A DNA stretch of 64,000 nt from Micromonospora polyrhachis (GCF_014203835.1 NZ_JACHJW010000001.1:5406501-5470500); one strand, 5' to 3'. Positions 42,180-51,078 are shown, numbered from the stretch's first letter. A program made the numbers and translations. Notes: a model not told the origin generated them from the letters alone.

Positions 42180-42803
42180 ATGCGCAACGCGCGACAACGC
42201 GAGTCTGCTAGCCCGATCGACAGACTCATCGACCTTCGGGACAGGACACTCGCATTGCGTCGGGTCATCGGGGCGGCCACCAACTCCACTCCCCGTTACC
42301 GAGGCCGTGACGCCACACGCCTGGTATCGGTGGCAGCCGGTGGGAATGGTCGCGTCGAAGCAGTTGACATCGACGAGGGTTGGTTCCACGGGCGCGGCGC
42401 ATCCGGGCTCGGCCCCGCGTTGTTGGAGGCATATCAGGCGGCGATGGCCGAGGTGTTGCGTGGCGCAGTGGAACGGATCGAGGAGGCTGGGGAGGAAGGC
42501 CGCCCCTCGTTCGTCGAAACAAGCACTCCTACGCCATCCGTAGAGCCCTTCTCGTACGTCACGTTCGACGATGTCGAGGAAGCACTGCGCGCCTTCGATC
42601 GGGGGCTGGCCGAGCGTCGTGAGCATCGCACTGCTGCCCCGCCCGACGGGGAGCGGGTCCTCCATGGCCCATATTCTCTCGTCACAATCGTCGTCCGCGA
42701 CGGTGCCATCACCGCGATCCGGGTCGAGAGCCATGTCACCCGTAGCCAGGTACGACTGGTGAGGCAGGATGCCGTAGCCGCCTTTGGCAAGTTGGGAGCC
42801 TGA
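42180..42803 (+). CDS. YbaB/EbfC-like protein of a type VII-like locus
   Basis: The protein has 207 residues from ATG 42180 (GGGGAGG seven bases upstream). Residues around 45-100 read TRLVSVAAGGNGRVEAVDID, then LGPALLEAYQAAMAEVL, like the YbaB nucleoid protein family. Actinobacteria often encode such proteins next to WXG100 genes. The C-terminal half has no recognised domain. It is followed after one base by the WXG100-like gene, so the four genes to 45090 form an operon. A DNA-binding role is possible, but the context suggests a link to secretion. Confidence 0.7.
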   Translation: MRNARQRESASPIDRLIDLRDRTLALRRVIGAATNSTPRYRGRDATRLVSVAAGGNGRVEAVDIDEGWFHGRGASGLGPALLEAYQAAMAEVLRGAVERIEEAGEEGRPSFVETSTPTPSVEPFSYVTFDDVEEALRAFDRGLAERREHRTAAPPDGERVLHGPYSLVTIVVRDGAITAIRVESHVTRSQVRLVRQDAVAAFGKLGA

Positions 42804-42804
42804 C

Positions 42805-43167
42805 GTGCCCACCGATAAAGACGAGTTAACCGTCGTCTTCGAGGCGTTTGATGTGGAGAAGAAGAAATGGCTCAAGCTGGCCGGCGATATTTCTGTCCTC
42901 AAGGGCAAGATGGCCGGACTGAACCTGATGCCGACCGCCTTCTTCTGTGGCGAGCCAGCGACCGCCCTGCAGCTCTCCAGGTCCTATGACGAGATCTACG
43001 CGCTCATCGGCAAGCTGATGACCGACGCGGCTCAAGAATTCGACCAGATCGGCGGGGCACTGCAGATTGCGGCCGACCGCTACGACGGCAGCGACCAGCA
43101 GTCCGCGCAGACGCTCGAGGCCATCTATGGCAGTGGCAGAGACGAAGACATCTCGGGGGGACCGTGA
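42805..43167 (+). CDS. WXG100-like small helical protein
   Basis: The protein has 120 residues from GTG 42805. Two helices with W-LKLAGDISVLKGKMAGL and YDEIYALIGKLMTDAAQEF, a Gly/Pro turn between them and a size near 100 match WXG100/EspC-like partners of type VII secretion. A strict WxG is absent; the turn contains FFCGEPATA. It overlaps the following gene's start by 4 nt. Such proteins usually dimerise with the neighbour and are exported together. Confidence 0.65.
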   Translation: MPTDKDELTVVFEAFDVEKKKWLKLAGDISVLKGKMAGLNLMPTAFFCGEPATALQLSRSYDEIYALIGKLMTDAAQEFDQIGGALQIAADRYDGSDQQSAQTLEAIYGSGRDEDISGGP

Positions 43168-43937
43168 TGGTGCCTAGCGACAAGCAAGCGAGCGCAGAAA
43201 ACAGCCTCAAGGAAGCAATCGACAAAGTTGCTCAAGGGTTGACGGCGCTCGACAGCAGTAAGCGGCAGCTGGTCAGTGCCGTCAACTCCGCGATGCGGAA
43301 GACGAGTTTCCTCTCGCCAGTCATTGCCCTTGCGTTACATAACAAGGTTTCCGCAGCTGTCGGTCAGCTGTGCCAGCGAATCGGAGAGCTGAAGGATGTC
43401 TGCAATGAGTACGTGGAAGCGGCTACGCCCGTCTATTCGCTGCTCAGGGTGGGGTTCGGCTGGCAGAAGACGGTGCTGCCGGGAGTGAGCGGTATGGTGG
43501 GCATCGCTCGCGATATAAAACCGCAGGCCCTGCATGCATGGCAAGGCCCGGCGGCGAAGGCGTACCTGGAGAAGCGCTGGGGTCAACGGGACGGGCTGCA
43601 AGGGCTCACCAATGTGATCAAGGACGCCGGCAGCTGGCTCATCGACGTGGCTGCTCTCAACGCCAAGTTTCTTATCGACCTAGCGCAGCCTGTGGTTGAC
43701 CTGGCCGAATCGATCGTCGAGATCGCGATCGAGTTGGTTACGGTGATCGGTCTACTGGAAGCCATCGACACAGCCGCAGACGCGATTGCCAAAGCCTCGA
43801 CGGCGATCATCGACATTGCCACGAAGGCGGCTGCGCACGTTTATGCCACTGCCCAACAACTCGGCGATGCGCAGACGATCATCAGCGACAACAGCCTCTT
43901 CCCGGACGGGAAATGGCCCCAGGCCGTCTACAGGTAG
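43164..43937 (+). CDS. Long WXG100-like protein with hydrophobic C-terminus
   Basis: The protein has 257 residues from GTG 43164; an ATG follows directly. Long helices at residues 10-90, a WxG-type turn in LHAWQGPAAKAYLEKRW near residue 125 and a C-terminal segment rich in Val/Ile/Ala (LVTVIGLLEAIDTAADAIAK) suggest an extended WXG100 or EspA-like substrate that may insert into a membrane. No enzymatic motif. It lies between the small WXG100-like protein and the mycosin-like gene, so it could be the exported effector or a channel part. Confidence 0.6.
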   Translation: MMVPSDKQASAENSLKEAIDKVAQGLTALDSSKRQLVSAVNSAMRKTSFLSPVIALALHNKVSAAVGQLCQRIGELKDVCNEYVEAATPVYSLLRVGFGWQKTVLPGVSGMVGIARDIKPQALHAWQGPAAKAYLEKRWGQRDGLQGLTNVIKDAGSWLIDVAALNAKFLIDLAQPVVDLAESIVEIAIELVTVIGLLEAIDTAADAIAKASTAIIDIATKAAAHVYATAQQLGDAQTIISDNSLFPDGKWPQAVYR

Positions 43938-43947
43938 AAGGAGAACC

Positions 43948-45090
43948 ATGTCTCGCTGCGCCTTCGCCCGGCATGCGGCGGCCGCGCTTGTCCTTGGCCT
44001 ACTGGTCGTCGCCGGTGCTGCGCCAGCCGCCGCGCAAACTCCAAGAGACGAGCAGTGGTACCTCGACCAGATAGGGATCGACCGCGCACATGCGGCGACA
44101 ACCGGTGAGGGCGTGCTGATTGGGATGCTGTCGCAAGGGGTCAACGTTGACCATCCGGAGTTGGGCGGCCGGGTTCGTCAGCGGCAGACGTTCAGACAAG
44201 GCAATGTCGTCGAGCCGTTGACGGGCCGCATCCACGCCACCGTCAACAACTCGGAGACCGCACTCGCTGGGTTGATAGTGGCGGGTGGCGGCAGTGGGCT
44301 TCTCGGGGTCGCGCCCGGTGCGGAGATTCAGCCCTTTGCCCACTTCGGCAATGGTGACCGTATGTCGCTCGCCGTACGCTGGCTTGTCGACCAGGGGGCC
44401 CGGGTTATCAACATTGCGGGGTTCGGTGCCATCCCCGCCCGTCAGCGAGACACCTGGGACGGCATTCGCTATGCCCTCGCCAAGGATGTGGTCGTCATCG
44501 TCGATGCGATGACGGTCGACGGGACCCCTGCCGTCATCTCGCAAGGTTTGTTGGTGGTTGGCGGTGTCGATCGGGACGGAAAGCGCCCAGAAGTAGAGGA
44601 ACGATACGCCGATCGAAGTCGGATCAACCTCTGTGCACCCGGCATCGCCGACGAGTTCATCGGGTTGATGGCAGCACCAGTCGCCGGTAAGACCTATTTT
44701 CCTGTCTTGGCGAACCCCGGTAACCGGGCAGCGGCGATCGTCACCGGGGCTGCTGCCCTCGTACGGGCGAAGTACCCCGACCTGAACGCCGCGTCGGTCA
44801 TCAACCGGTTGTTGGCCACGGCAAAGGACGCGGGTGCGCCGGGACCGGACCCGACCTACGGCTACGGCCTGCTGGACGTGGGGGCGGCGGTGACGGCGGA
44901 CATCGCACCGGTCGCGAAGAATCCACTCGGCGACCCCGGGCCACGACGGGACCAGGACGACAGCTCGGCAGGGTTGGCCATTCTGGGCGTCATCATGCTG
45001 GTTGGCCTGGTCGGGATCGGGGTGATCGTGACGGTGCTGGTCGCCGTAGTGCGTACGCAGCGCCGGCGCAGGGCAGGACCATTGCGCTGA
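43948..45090 (+). CDS. Mycosin-like pseudoprotease, membrane anchored
   Basis: The protein has 380 residues, ATG 43948 with AAGGAG upstream. A signal peptide (to about residue 29), a subtilisin-like domain and a C-terminal transmembrane helix (LAILGVIMLVGLVGIGVIVTVL) with a basic tail give the exact plan of MycP mycosins. All three catalytic positions are changed. The Asp of VIDTG is Ser62 (GMLSQG), the His of HGT is Ser102 (NSETALAG) and the Ser of GTS is Asn259/Arg260 (PGNRAAAIVTG). The rest, VARAKYPDL-like end and YGYGLLDVGAAV, is conserved. It is therefore a well-kept but inactive protease, perhaps structural, since MycP also stabilises the ESX complex. Confidence 0.85.
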   Translation: MSRCAFARHAAAALVLGLLVVAGAAPAAAQTPRDEQWYLDQIGIDRAHAATTGEGVLIGMLSQGVNVDHPELGGRVRQRQTFRQGNVVEPLTGRIHATVNNSETALAGLIVAGGGSGLLGVAPGAEIQPFAHFGNGDRMSLAVRWLVDQGARVINIAGFGAIPARQRDTWDGIRYALAKDVVVIVDAMTVDGTPAVISQGLLVVGGVDRDGKRPEVEERYADRSRINLCAPGIADEFIGLMAAPVAGKTYFPVLANPGNRAAAIVTGAAALVRAKYPDLNAASVINRLLATAKDAGAPGPDPTYGYGLLDVGAAVTADIAPVAKNPLGDPGPRRDQDDSSAGLAILGVIMLVGLVGIGVIVTVLVAVVRTQRRRRAGPLR

Positions 45091-45138
45091 CCGATCGCTG
45101 GCCTGCCTGCGCCGGCGGGTTCGCTCGAAGAGGGCCTG

Positions 45139-45605
45139 CTACGGCTGGGCCGCGTCGTGGATGCTGGCCAGTTTCGGAACCCGTGACAGGGCCACCCACA
45201 GCGTGGAGAGCGAGATGCCGACCGCACCGATCGCCATCGCCGCGTACGGGCCTGCCTGCGTTGCGATGACACCGCCGATAGCGGCACCCACCGGCACGGC
45301 GCCCCAGGAGATCAGCCGGTATCCGGAGTTGACCAGTCCCCGTAGATCTTCGGGTATCGCGGCTTGGCGCAGGCTGACCGCGTGGACGTTGGCTATTCCG
45401 GTGCCGATGCCTGTGACGACGAAGATGGCGCAGAGCAGCGGCAACAGTCTGAAGCCGGCCCAGTTGACAAGTAGCGTGCCCAGAGATGCGCTGTTACCGA
45501 CGACAAGCGTGACGATTAGGACCCGGCCGTAACCGAAGCGGGCGGAGAACCGGGCACCAAACCAGGCACCGAGGAACGAGCCGATGCCGCCAGCGGTTAC
45601 ACCGC
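45139..45605 (-). pseudogene. MFS transporter, C-terminal fragment
   Basis: The minus strand reads about 150 residues from GGIGSFLGAWFGARFSARFG, through RVLIVTLVVGNSASLGTLLV to WVALSRVPKLASIHDAAQP and a stop at 45139. This is the last third of an MFS efflux protein with five hydrophobic helices. Further upstream, the frame is not MFS-like but runs antisense through a CGNR zinc-finger gene, so the front of the transporter was lost at about 45605. A fragment of this size cannot transport alone. Confidence 0.75.
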
Positions 45606-46029
45606 CCCGATCGCTACCGGACAGGTCAGCGACGATGAGCTCCGTCGGGCGCGTGGCCTGTGCGAGGCGTTGCGGGCGGCGGCTACTGCGAACCACGACA
45701 AGGCCGCATTGCCTGCGGGTGTGCTGGACGTCTTGAACGACGCTGTGGAGCGTGCCGGCATTCTGCTGTCCTTCACACCAGACCGTTATTGGCGCGCGAT
45801 GGCTCGGGCGGAGGGCGCTGATGGTGCGATGGGTGAACTCGTCCTTCGCGTGACCGAGTCGATGACCGCCGGCACTTGGCCCCGGCTCAAGGTGTGTGTG
45901 AGCGACGCCTGCCACTGGGCGTTCTACGACACCTCACGCGCCGGCACCGGCAAGTGGTGCTCGATGCGCGTATGCGGTAACCGCGCCAAGCAGGAAGCCT
46001 GGCGCGACCGTCGTCGCACGAACGAATAG
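45606..46029 (+). pseudogene. CGNR zinc-finger protein, C-terminal fragment
   Basis: The plus-strand frame is open from the junction near 45600. It reads ATGQVSDDELRRARGLCEAL and ends in the CGNR zinc finger CVSDACHWAFYDTSRAGTGK followed by WCSMRVCGNRAKQEAWRDRR. This is the C-terminal half of an ABATE-CGNR transcription regulator. The first half, with the ABATE domain start, is missing at the same point where the MFS gene breaks off, so a deletion joined two opposed genes. Confidence 0.7.
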
Positions 46030-46081
46030 CCGCCGCGGACGCACCCATCTGTACGCCTGCGGCGGCCCCGCCCCGCCAACG

Positions 46082-46993
46082 TCAGTGGCTGAGCTGGGCG
46101 TACGGCGTCCATCGCGCGTGCTGGTCGTCTTCGACGATGGATCGAAGACGAGTGTCGAACTCGGCGGCGATGCCGGCCGAGCTGGCGAGTAGCGGGACCG
46201 CAGCAGCGATCATTTTCAGTTCCCGAGCATCGCGTAGTAGCGGCCAGTCGGGGTCGGTGGTGACGTCGTAGCCGTACGCTGCGGCGAGGACGCTGTGGGC
46301 AGCGGTACGGCCGAAGCGAGCTTCGCCGACGGCAACAGCCGCAAGATCGGCTTGCCAGGGGCCGATGCAGGTGGCGTCGAAATCGCACAGGACTACGTGG
46401 CCGATGGGTTGGCAAAGCAGGTTGCCGACGTGGGCGTCACCGTGGATCAGCTGCTGTTCGCCTGACCGTCTGTTGAGGGCGGCGACCTGGGGAGCAAGTC
46501 GGTTACACCAGCCCAGGAGCAAGGCGCGGTGGCTGTCGCTCAGGGCTTCCGCGTCACTGATCCGTAGCCGCGCATCGCGGACAGGGTCCCAGGCGGCGAG
46601 CGGGAACGGCGGCGCGCCGAGGGCATGAAACTCGCGGAGAACAGTGCCAAGGTTCTCCACAGTTGGTTCCTGCGGTGCGGACGGTACATATCGCCAGACG
46701 GAGGCCAGCAGGTTGCCGACCTGAACGGGTTGCGCGATGTCCGGTGCGAGCCGGATTGTCGGAGCGTCGATCTGGGCGAACCACTGTGCGAGTCGTACGA
46801 CTTTGTGCACCCGGTCGTGAAGCTGATGGCTCCGGGTGATGCGGATGACGAGCCCAGCACTGGGCAGTGCGAAGACGGCGTTGTTGGTCAGCCGTATCAG
46901 TCGAGCATCATTGACAGGTACGCCGAGTTGCCGAGCAACCTGGTGCATGGCATCGGTCATTGCCTGCCTGGTGAATCGGCCAGTTGTCGTCAT
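46082..46993 (-). CDS. Aminoglycoside phosphotransferase-like kinase
   Basis: The protein has 303 residues. The kinase core shows LVIRITRSHQLHDRVHKVVRLA, the catalytic LIHGDAHVGNLLCQ (HGDxHxxN) and the metal motif LCDFDATCIGPWQADLAAVA (DFD). It belongs to the APH/choline kinase group, substrates ranging from antibiotics to sugars and amines, so a resistance role is not shown. Its C-terminus reads KMIAAAVPLLASSAGIAAEF. It follows on the same strand the LOG-like gene 47037-47528 with a 43-nt gap. Confidence 0.85.
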   Translation of the reverse strand: MTTTGRFTRQAMTDAMHQVARQLGVPVNDARLIRLTNNAVFALPSAGLVIRITRSHQLHDRVHKVVRLAQWFAQIDAPTIRLAPDIAQPVQVGNLLASVWRYVPSAPQEPTVENLGTVLREFHALGAPPFPLAAWDPVRDARLRISDAEALSDSHRALLLGWCNRLAPQVAALNRRSGEQQLIHGDAHVGNLLCQPIGHVVLCDFDATCIGPWQADLAAVAVGEARFGRTAAHSVLAAAYGYDVTTDPDWPLLRDARELKMIAAAVPLLASSAGIAAEFDTRLRSIVEDDQHARWTPYAQLSH

Positions 46994-47036
46994 GCGGTGG
47001 CCGATCCGACCTGCCGTACGCCACTACTGCTCATGT

Positions 47037-47528
47037 TCAGCCAGCTGTGGTGGCTTCGGGCGGCTCGGTGGCTTGTCGTACGGCGTCCTCGGGGGTGTCG
47101 ACGTAGCGGACGCCGGGGACCAGTTCGCCGTCTGGAGTGACTACGCGCCACCCGCCGAGGGCGATGACCGGGATGGTGCCGCGTCGCATCGCGAGGGCGA
47201 CTTCGCTGAGGGTTCCCCATGAGCCGCCGATGGCGATGACCGCGTCTGCGCTCCAGACGATGATGGCGTTTCGGGCCTCGCCCATGTTGGTCACGATCGT
47301 TATGGAGAGGTCTTCGCTGGCCCCGTCCCGGGTGTCGTTCGGGCGTACGCCAACGACCACCCCGCCATGTGCGCGTACGCCAGCGGCGACAGCCGCCATG
47401 ACGCCGGTGCCCCCGCCGCAGATCGTCGCGACTCCTTGCTGGGCAAGCAGTTCACCTACCCGGTAGGCCTGGGCCTTGTCCTTCTCAGTGCAGAACCGAG
47501 GGCCACAGACGGCAACCTGGAAAGTCAC
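47037..47528 (-). CDS. LOG/TIGR00725-like nucleotide-binding protein
   Basis: The protein has 163 residues. It starts MTFQVAVCGPRFCTEKDKAQ, has TICGGGTGVMAAVAAGVRAHG, the phosphate-binding loop IGGSWGTLSEVALAMRRG and no PGGxGTxxE consensus of lysine decarboxylase-like LOG enzymes except this variant. It resembles TIGR00725 Rossmann proteins. Ligand and reaction are unknown; phosphoribohydrolase activity is possible. It is followed by the APH-like gene. Confidence 0.8.
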   Translation of the reverse strand: MTFQVAVCGPRFCTEKDKAQAYRVGELLAQQGVATICGGGTGVMAAVAAGVRAHGGVVVGVRPNDTRDGASEDLSITIVTNMGEARNAIIVWSADAVIAIGGSWGTLSEVALAMRRGTIPVIALGGWRVVTPDGELVPGVRYVDTPEDAVRQATEPPEATTAG

Positions 47529-47546
47529 TCGGTCTCCTCCACATAG

Positions 47547-48179
47547 CTAAGTTGAACTCCTAGCCCACGTCGTGAACTGGCGTCGGAGTTCGGCAATGGT
47601 TTCGTGGGTATCCAGGTGGTGAATTGCTGACATGCCTAGTCCCCGGGCGGGTGCAAGGTTGGCGGCAATATCGTCAACGAAGACGCTTTCAGGTCCCGAG
47701 ACGCCGAGCATGTCGAGCATAAGAAGGAAGATCTCGGGCTCAGGCTTGCGAAGCTTTACTTGATCCGAGAAGATCAAGGCATCTGCGCGCTGGTCCAGGT
47801 CGTAACCGTCATATGGGTTGAAGTGGCCTGTGCCCCACGAATTTGACAGTACTCCGATGCGCGTGCCACGTGATCGCAGATCGGCCACGGCATCGAGCAT
47901 CAGGTCATCAGGGCTGAGGTTGGCGCACATTCGAGCAAGCAGGCCGTCGGGGCTGATTCTGGCGGCGTTTGCCAAGCCCTTCTCAAAATCATCCTGGCTG
48001 ACCTCGCCGCGCTCCATGCCGATGTAGAGCCGGTGCACTTCGTTGTCGTGGCGCATTAGATCCAAGAGAGCATTGTCGGCCAAGCCATCTTGTCGAGCGC
48101 ATGCTCGTATCGAATCCCACAGGTCGCTGGTGAGCACGCCGCCAAAGTCGAGAATCAGAGCAGTCGGTGTATTGGGCAT
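47547..48179 (-). CDS. HAD-superfamily hydrolase
   Basis: The protein has 210 residues. Motif I is LILDFGGVLTSD with nucleophile Asp (DFGG where DxDx is usual, as in epoxide hydrolase-type HADs), motif II IGVLSNSWGTGH (Ser), motif III Lys in VKLRKPEPEIF and motif IV VFVDDIAANLAPA. A helical cap follows motif I. It is a phosphatase or haloacid/epoxide-like hydrolase, with the substrate unknown. Its start overlaps (TGATG) the stop of an open frame coming from the regulator gene at 48275. Confidence 0.88.
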   Translation of the reverse strand: MPNTPTALILDFGGVLTSDLWDSIRACARQDGLADNALLDLMRHDNEVHRLYIGMERGEVSQDDFEKGLANAARISPDGLLARMCANLSPDDLMLDAVADLRSRGTRIGVLSNSWGTGHFNPYDGYDLDQRADALIFSDQVKLRKPEPEIFLLMLDMLGVSGPESVFVDDIAANLAPARGLGMSAIHHLDTHETIAELRRQFTTWARSST

Positions 48180-48274
48180 CAGGTCACGTTTCTGATGGGT
48201 AGGCCGTGATCGGCGCGGGTGAGCATCACTTCGGTTTGTAGGAGGCGGGCCAATCGTATGGCGTAGTCGAGTCT
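48179..48274 (-). other. Open frame linking the XRE gene to the HAD gene
   Basis: After the TAG stop of the XRE regulator (48275-48277), the same frame continues for 31 codons with protein-like content (RLDYAIRLARLLQTEV, LTRADHGLPIRNVT). It ends in TGA overlapping the HAD start. It may be a short gene with a TTG or GTG start, or the former C-terminus of a longer regulator cut by a nonsense change. Confidence 0.4.
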
Positions 48275-49843
48275 CTAGCTTGGTAGCGAGGGCAGCTCCC
48301 GAGTCGCCGGGTATGCGCAGAAAAGAGCGATCTGCTCCGTCAGGTCCCGTGCGGAGATGGATCCGGCGAACCGGGTGTCGGACAGTGTCTTGCCAGTGTT
48401 CGCCATTCGCTGAGCAATCGGAAGGGTCCGCTTTTCTGTGGGCAACCCGAGCACGGGACGTAGGTGTTCTGTTGCGCCGTCAAGATCATTCAGCGCGAGG
48501 TGCGCGGAGACGAGGTCGAGTTGGGCGGCTGCGATGAATTCCGGGCAGCGCTCTGTGGGTGGCTGGGCAGCGAAAAGTTCGAGTGCGTGTTGTGCCTCGG
48601 TGACCGCGCGTCGTAGCCGATCCTCATCGCCGAGTGCGATGAGGACCTCACTGGCGTAGTACGCGGCTTTGCCAGGGGCGAAGTGGAACACCCCCGCCGG
48701 CTCGTCGGTGTCCGAAGTGACGTGCGAGCGGGCATCCTGTGCGATCGAGAGGGCCCGCTCGGCTGAACGCTGCTCTGCTGCTGCCGCGTGTGCGCGCGCT
48801 TCCTGGCTGGCCAGCCGAACCAGGCTGCTGCCGGCAGATACGTAACGCTGCCCGCTGTGCGCGATTTCCGCTGCCTGCCGGTAGTCGCCGTTCCAATAGG
48901 CGAGGTTCGCCTGCACCCACCTGACGTAGGACCGGAGTGGGTTGTCATCGGCGAATTCCGCGCACAACCAGGCGCTGCGTGCGTGGGTCTCGGCCGGGTG
49001 ACTTTGGCCAAGATCAGTGCAAGCATGAGCGAGGAGGGCACAGAGCTGTCCCGCGACCCGATAGAGCTCAGTTAGCACGTGGGGGCGCTGCCGTTCCTCA
49101 AGAAGCGCGAAGGCGTTGCTCCTGAGCTGGGCCAGTGGGCGCAGCATCAGGTACGGCGGGCGTGAGAGGTAGTCAACGGCCAGTTGGCGGACATCCGCGC
49201 TAAGTTGATCGACTATAGAGAGATCGACAACACCGGTAGTCCGACGAACGAAACGTGCCGACTCTTCAGTGGCCATCATGATCACCTCGCTCAGCGATCC
49301 ATCTACGATAGATCGCTTGTTGAGCCCCTGGCCATCCATCGGCCTCATTTCGCGCTGCACGCCTGAGAGCTCCAGGTCCGCGTGCACGCCTCGCAACTCG
49401 GTCGGAGGAGGGGCCGGAGCGCTGGCGTCATTTCTGCCGTCGCTGGTGTCCTGCAGTTTGAACCAGAGTAGGTGGGCGGGGATGTGGAGGAGTTGTGCCC
49501 AGTGGATGAGGCGGTCGAGGTGGATCATGGGTGGGCTGTTTTCGGCGCGGCTGAGTTGGGCTTGGGTGATGCCGAGCCAGCGGGCGACGAGGTCTTGGGG
49601 GAGGGCGAGTCGGCCGTGGTAGGGGTGGTAGCGGTAGGCGCGGACGACTTTGCCGAGGTGGCGTTCGTGTAGGGCTTGGCGGATGGGTTCGTGGTCCCAG
49701 AAGGTGGCCGGCAGTGTGGGTGGTGTGGTGAGTCGGTCGCGTTCGGCGGTGTGGCAGGGGGTGCAGCGTCCGCTGTCGTTGTCGCGGGCCAGTCGGGCTC
49801 CGCAGCGTGGGCAGGTGTGGTGTCGTGCCGGCGTCCTCGCCAT
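48275..49843 (-). CDS. Zinc-ribbon XRE-type regulator with TPR domain
   Basis: The protein has 522 residues. A zinc ribbon CPRCGARLARDNDSGRCTPC is at about 11-30. The XRE helix-turn-helix follows (LPQDLVARWLGITQAQLSRA, near 80-100). Helical TPR-like repeats span about 190-500 (LTELYRVAGQLCALLAHACT, WNGDYRQAAEIAHSG, SAERALSIAQDARSH, ALGDEDRLRRAVTEA). This is the XRE-TPR type common in actinomycetes, where the TPR may sense a peptide or small ligand. It is upstream of the HAD, LOG-like and APH-like genes on the same strand, so it may control them. Confidence 0.88.
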   Translation of the reverse strand: MARTPARHHTCPRCGARLARDNDSGRCTPCHTAERDRLTTPPTLPATFWDHEPIRQALHERHLGKVVRAYRYHPYHGRLALPQDLVARWLGITQAQLSRAENSPPMIHLDRLIHWAQLLHIPAHLLWFKLQDTSDGRNDASAPAPPPTELRGVHADLELSGVQREMRPMDGQGLNKRSIVDGSLSEVIMMATEESARFVRRTTGVVDLSIVDQLSADVRQLAVDYLSRPPYLMLRPLAQLRSNAFALLEERQRPHVLTELYRVAGQLCALLAHACTDLGQSHPAETHARSAWLCAEFADDNPLRSYVRWVQANLAYWNGDYRQAAEIAHSGQRYVSAGSSLVRLASQEARAHAAAAEQRSAERALSIAQDARSHVTSDTDEPAGVFHFAPGKAAYYASEVLIALGDEDRLRRAVTEAQHALELFAAQPPTERCPEFIAAAQLDLVSAHLALNDLDGATEHLRPVLGLPTEKRTLPIAQRMANTGKTLSDTRFAGSISARDLTEQIALFCAYPATRELPSLPS

Positions 49844-49995
49844 GGTGGGCGGCTCCGTCCGTTGTGGTCTGCATTCGAGCCTATCCAGTCAACACGCTGA
49901 GCTGAAGATCGCTATACGCGTTGTGTATATCGTCCATCCCTGCCGGGCGGCGTCGATCTCATGGCTCGTACGGTGGCGGTGTGCAGGAGTCGTTC

Positions 49996-51078
49996 ATGTC
50001 GGGGTTGCGGCTATGTGAGCTGTTCTATGTCGAGGCGGTGCGTCCGCTGCTGGTGGAGGCATACCCGGATCTGCGGTACGCGGCGGGGCGCTTGGGAACG
50101 GGCTCGGACGTACTCGGCTTCGACACGGAACGCTCGGTCGACCACGACTGGGGACCACGGTTGGAGCTGTTCCTGGCCGCCGATGATGTCGTTCGCTATG
50201 GCGAGCGGATCTCGGAGTTGCTGTCGGCGCGGCTGCCGAAGCAGTTTCGTGGCTGGTCGACGCACTTCGAGCCGCCGCAGGGACGGGTGCGATCGATGGC
50301 ACCGACCGATGGGCCGGTGGCGCATCGGGTGCGGGTGACCGATGTCGGCACCTGGTGCGATGACTACCTGGGCTTCGATCCGCGGCAGGGCGTCACGGTC
50401 CTGGATTGGCTGGCGACACCGGGGCAGCGGCTGGCCGAGGTCACCGGCGGGGCGGTCTTCCACGACAGCATTGGCGAGCTGAGCGGGCTGCGGGAACGCC
50501 TTCGGTGGTATCCGGAGGATGTGTGGCGCTACCTGCTCGCGTGCCAGTGGCTGCGGATCGGCGAGGAGGAGGCGTTCGTCGGTCGTACCGCCGAGGCTGG
50601 CGACGAGTTGGGCAGCCGGGTGGTCACGGCGCGGCTGGTGCGGGAGCTGATGCGACTCTGCCTGCTGCTGACTCGACGGTTTCCGCCGTACAGCAAGTGG
50701 TTGGGCACGGCCTTCGCGGCGCTGCCGGACGCGGCGGGCATCGCTGCCGCCCTCGATGCGGCGATGAAGGCCGACACCGACGCTCGGCGGCAGGCCGCCC
50801 TGTGCAATGCCTACGAGGCGGTAGGCGAGTGGCAGAACAGCCTTGGCCTAGCCGATGCGGTCGGCGCTACCGTGCGCCCGTTCTTCGACCGGCCGTATCG
50901 GGTTATCGACGCCGGTCGGTTTGCCACTGCGCTGCTGGCCCGGATCGAAGACCCGGACATTGCCGGGCTGCCGCCGATCGGTGCCATCGACCAGTATGTG
51001 GACAGCACGGCAGTGCTGTGCCAGCCCTCGTTGGTCCATGCGTTGATGGCCACGGTCTGGCGCGGTCGCAACAAGTGA
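49996..51078 (+). CDS. DUF4037 protein (nucleotidyltransferase-like)
   Basis: The protein has 360 residues from ATG 49996, which has AGGAG six bases upstream. It begins MSGLRLCELFYVEAVRPLLV and contains LGFDTERSVDHDWGPRLELF, an Asp-rich motif like the active site of the nucleotidyltransferase fold that DUF4037 follows. DVWRYLLACQWLRIGEEEAF, RFPPYSKWLGTAF and DRPYRVIDAGRFATALLA are other conserved blocks. The substrate is unknown. It is not linked by operon to the following genes. Confidence 0.85.
   Translation: MSGLRLCELFYVEAVRPLLVEAYPDLRYAAGRLGTGSDVLGFDTERSVDHDWGPRLELFLAADDVVRYGERISELLSARLPKQFRGWSTHFEPPQGRVRSMAPTDGPVAHRVRVTDVGTWCDDYLGFDPRQGVTVLDWLATPGQRLAEVTGGAVFHDSIGELSGLRERLRWYPEDVWRYLLACQWLRIGEEEAFVGRTAEAGDELGSRVVTARLVRELMRLCLLLTRRFPPYSKWLGTAFAALPDAAGIAAALDAAMKADTDARRQAALCNAYEAVGEWQNSLGLADAVGATVRPFFDRPYRVIDAGRFATALLARIEDPDIAGLPPIGAIDQYVDSTAVLCQPSLVHALMATVWRGRNK

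Noticed and set aside
42121-42180. A sigma-70 promoter TTGATC/TATACT before the YbaB-like gene
   Set aside because: The two hexamers are only 8 nt apart, not 16-18, so the pair cannot work as a standard promoter.
46082-46993. An aminoglycoside resistance gene
   Set aside because: The kinase motifs show only the APH/choline kinase fold. Nothing in sequence or context ties it to antibiotic modification.
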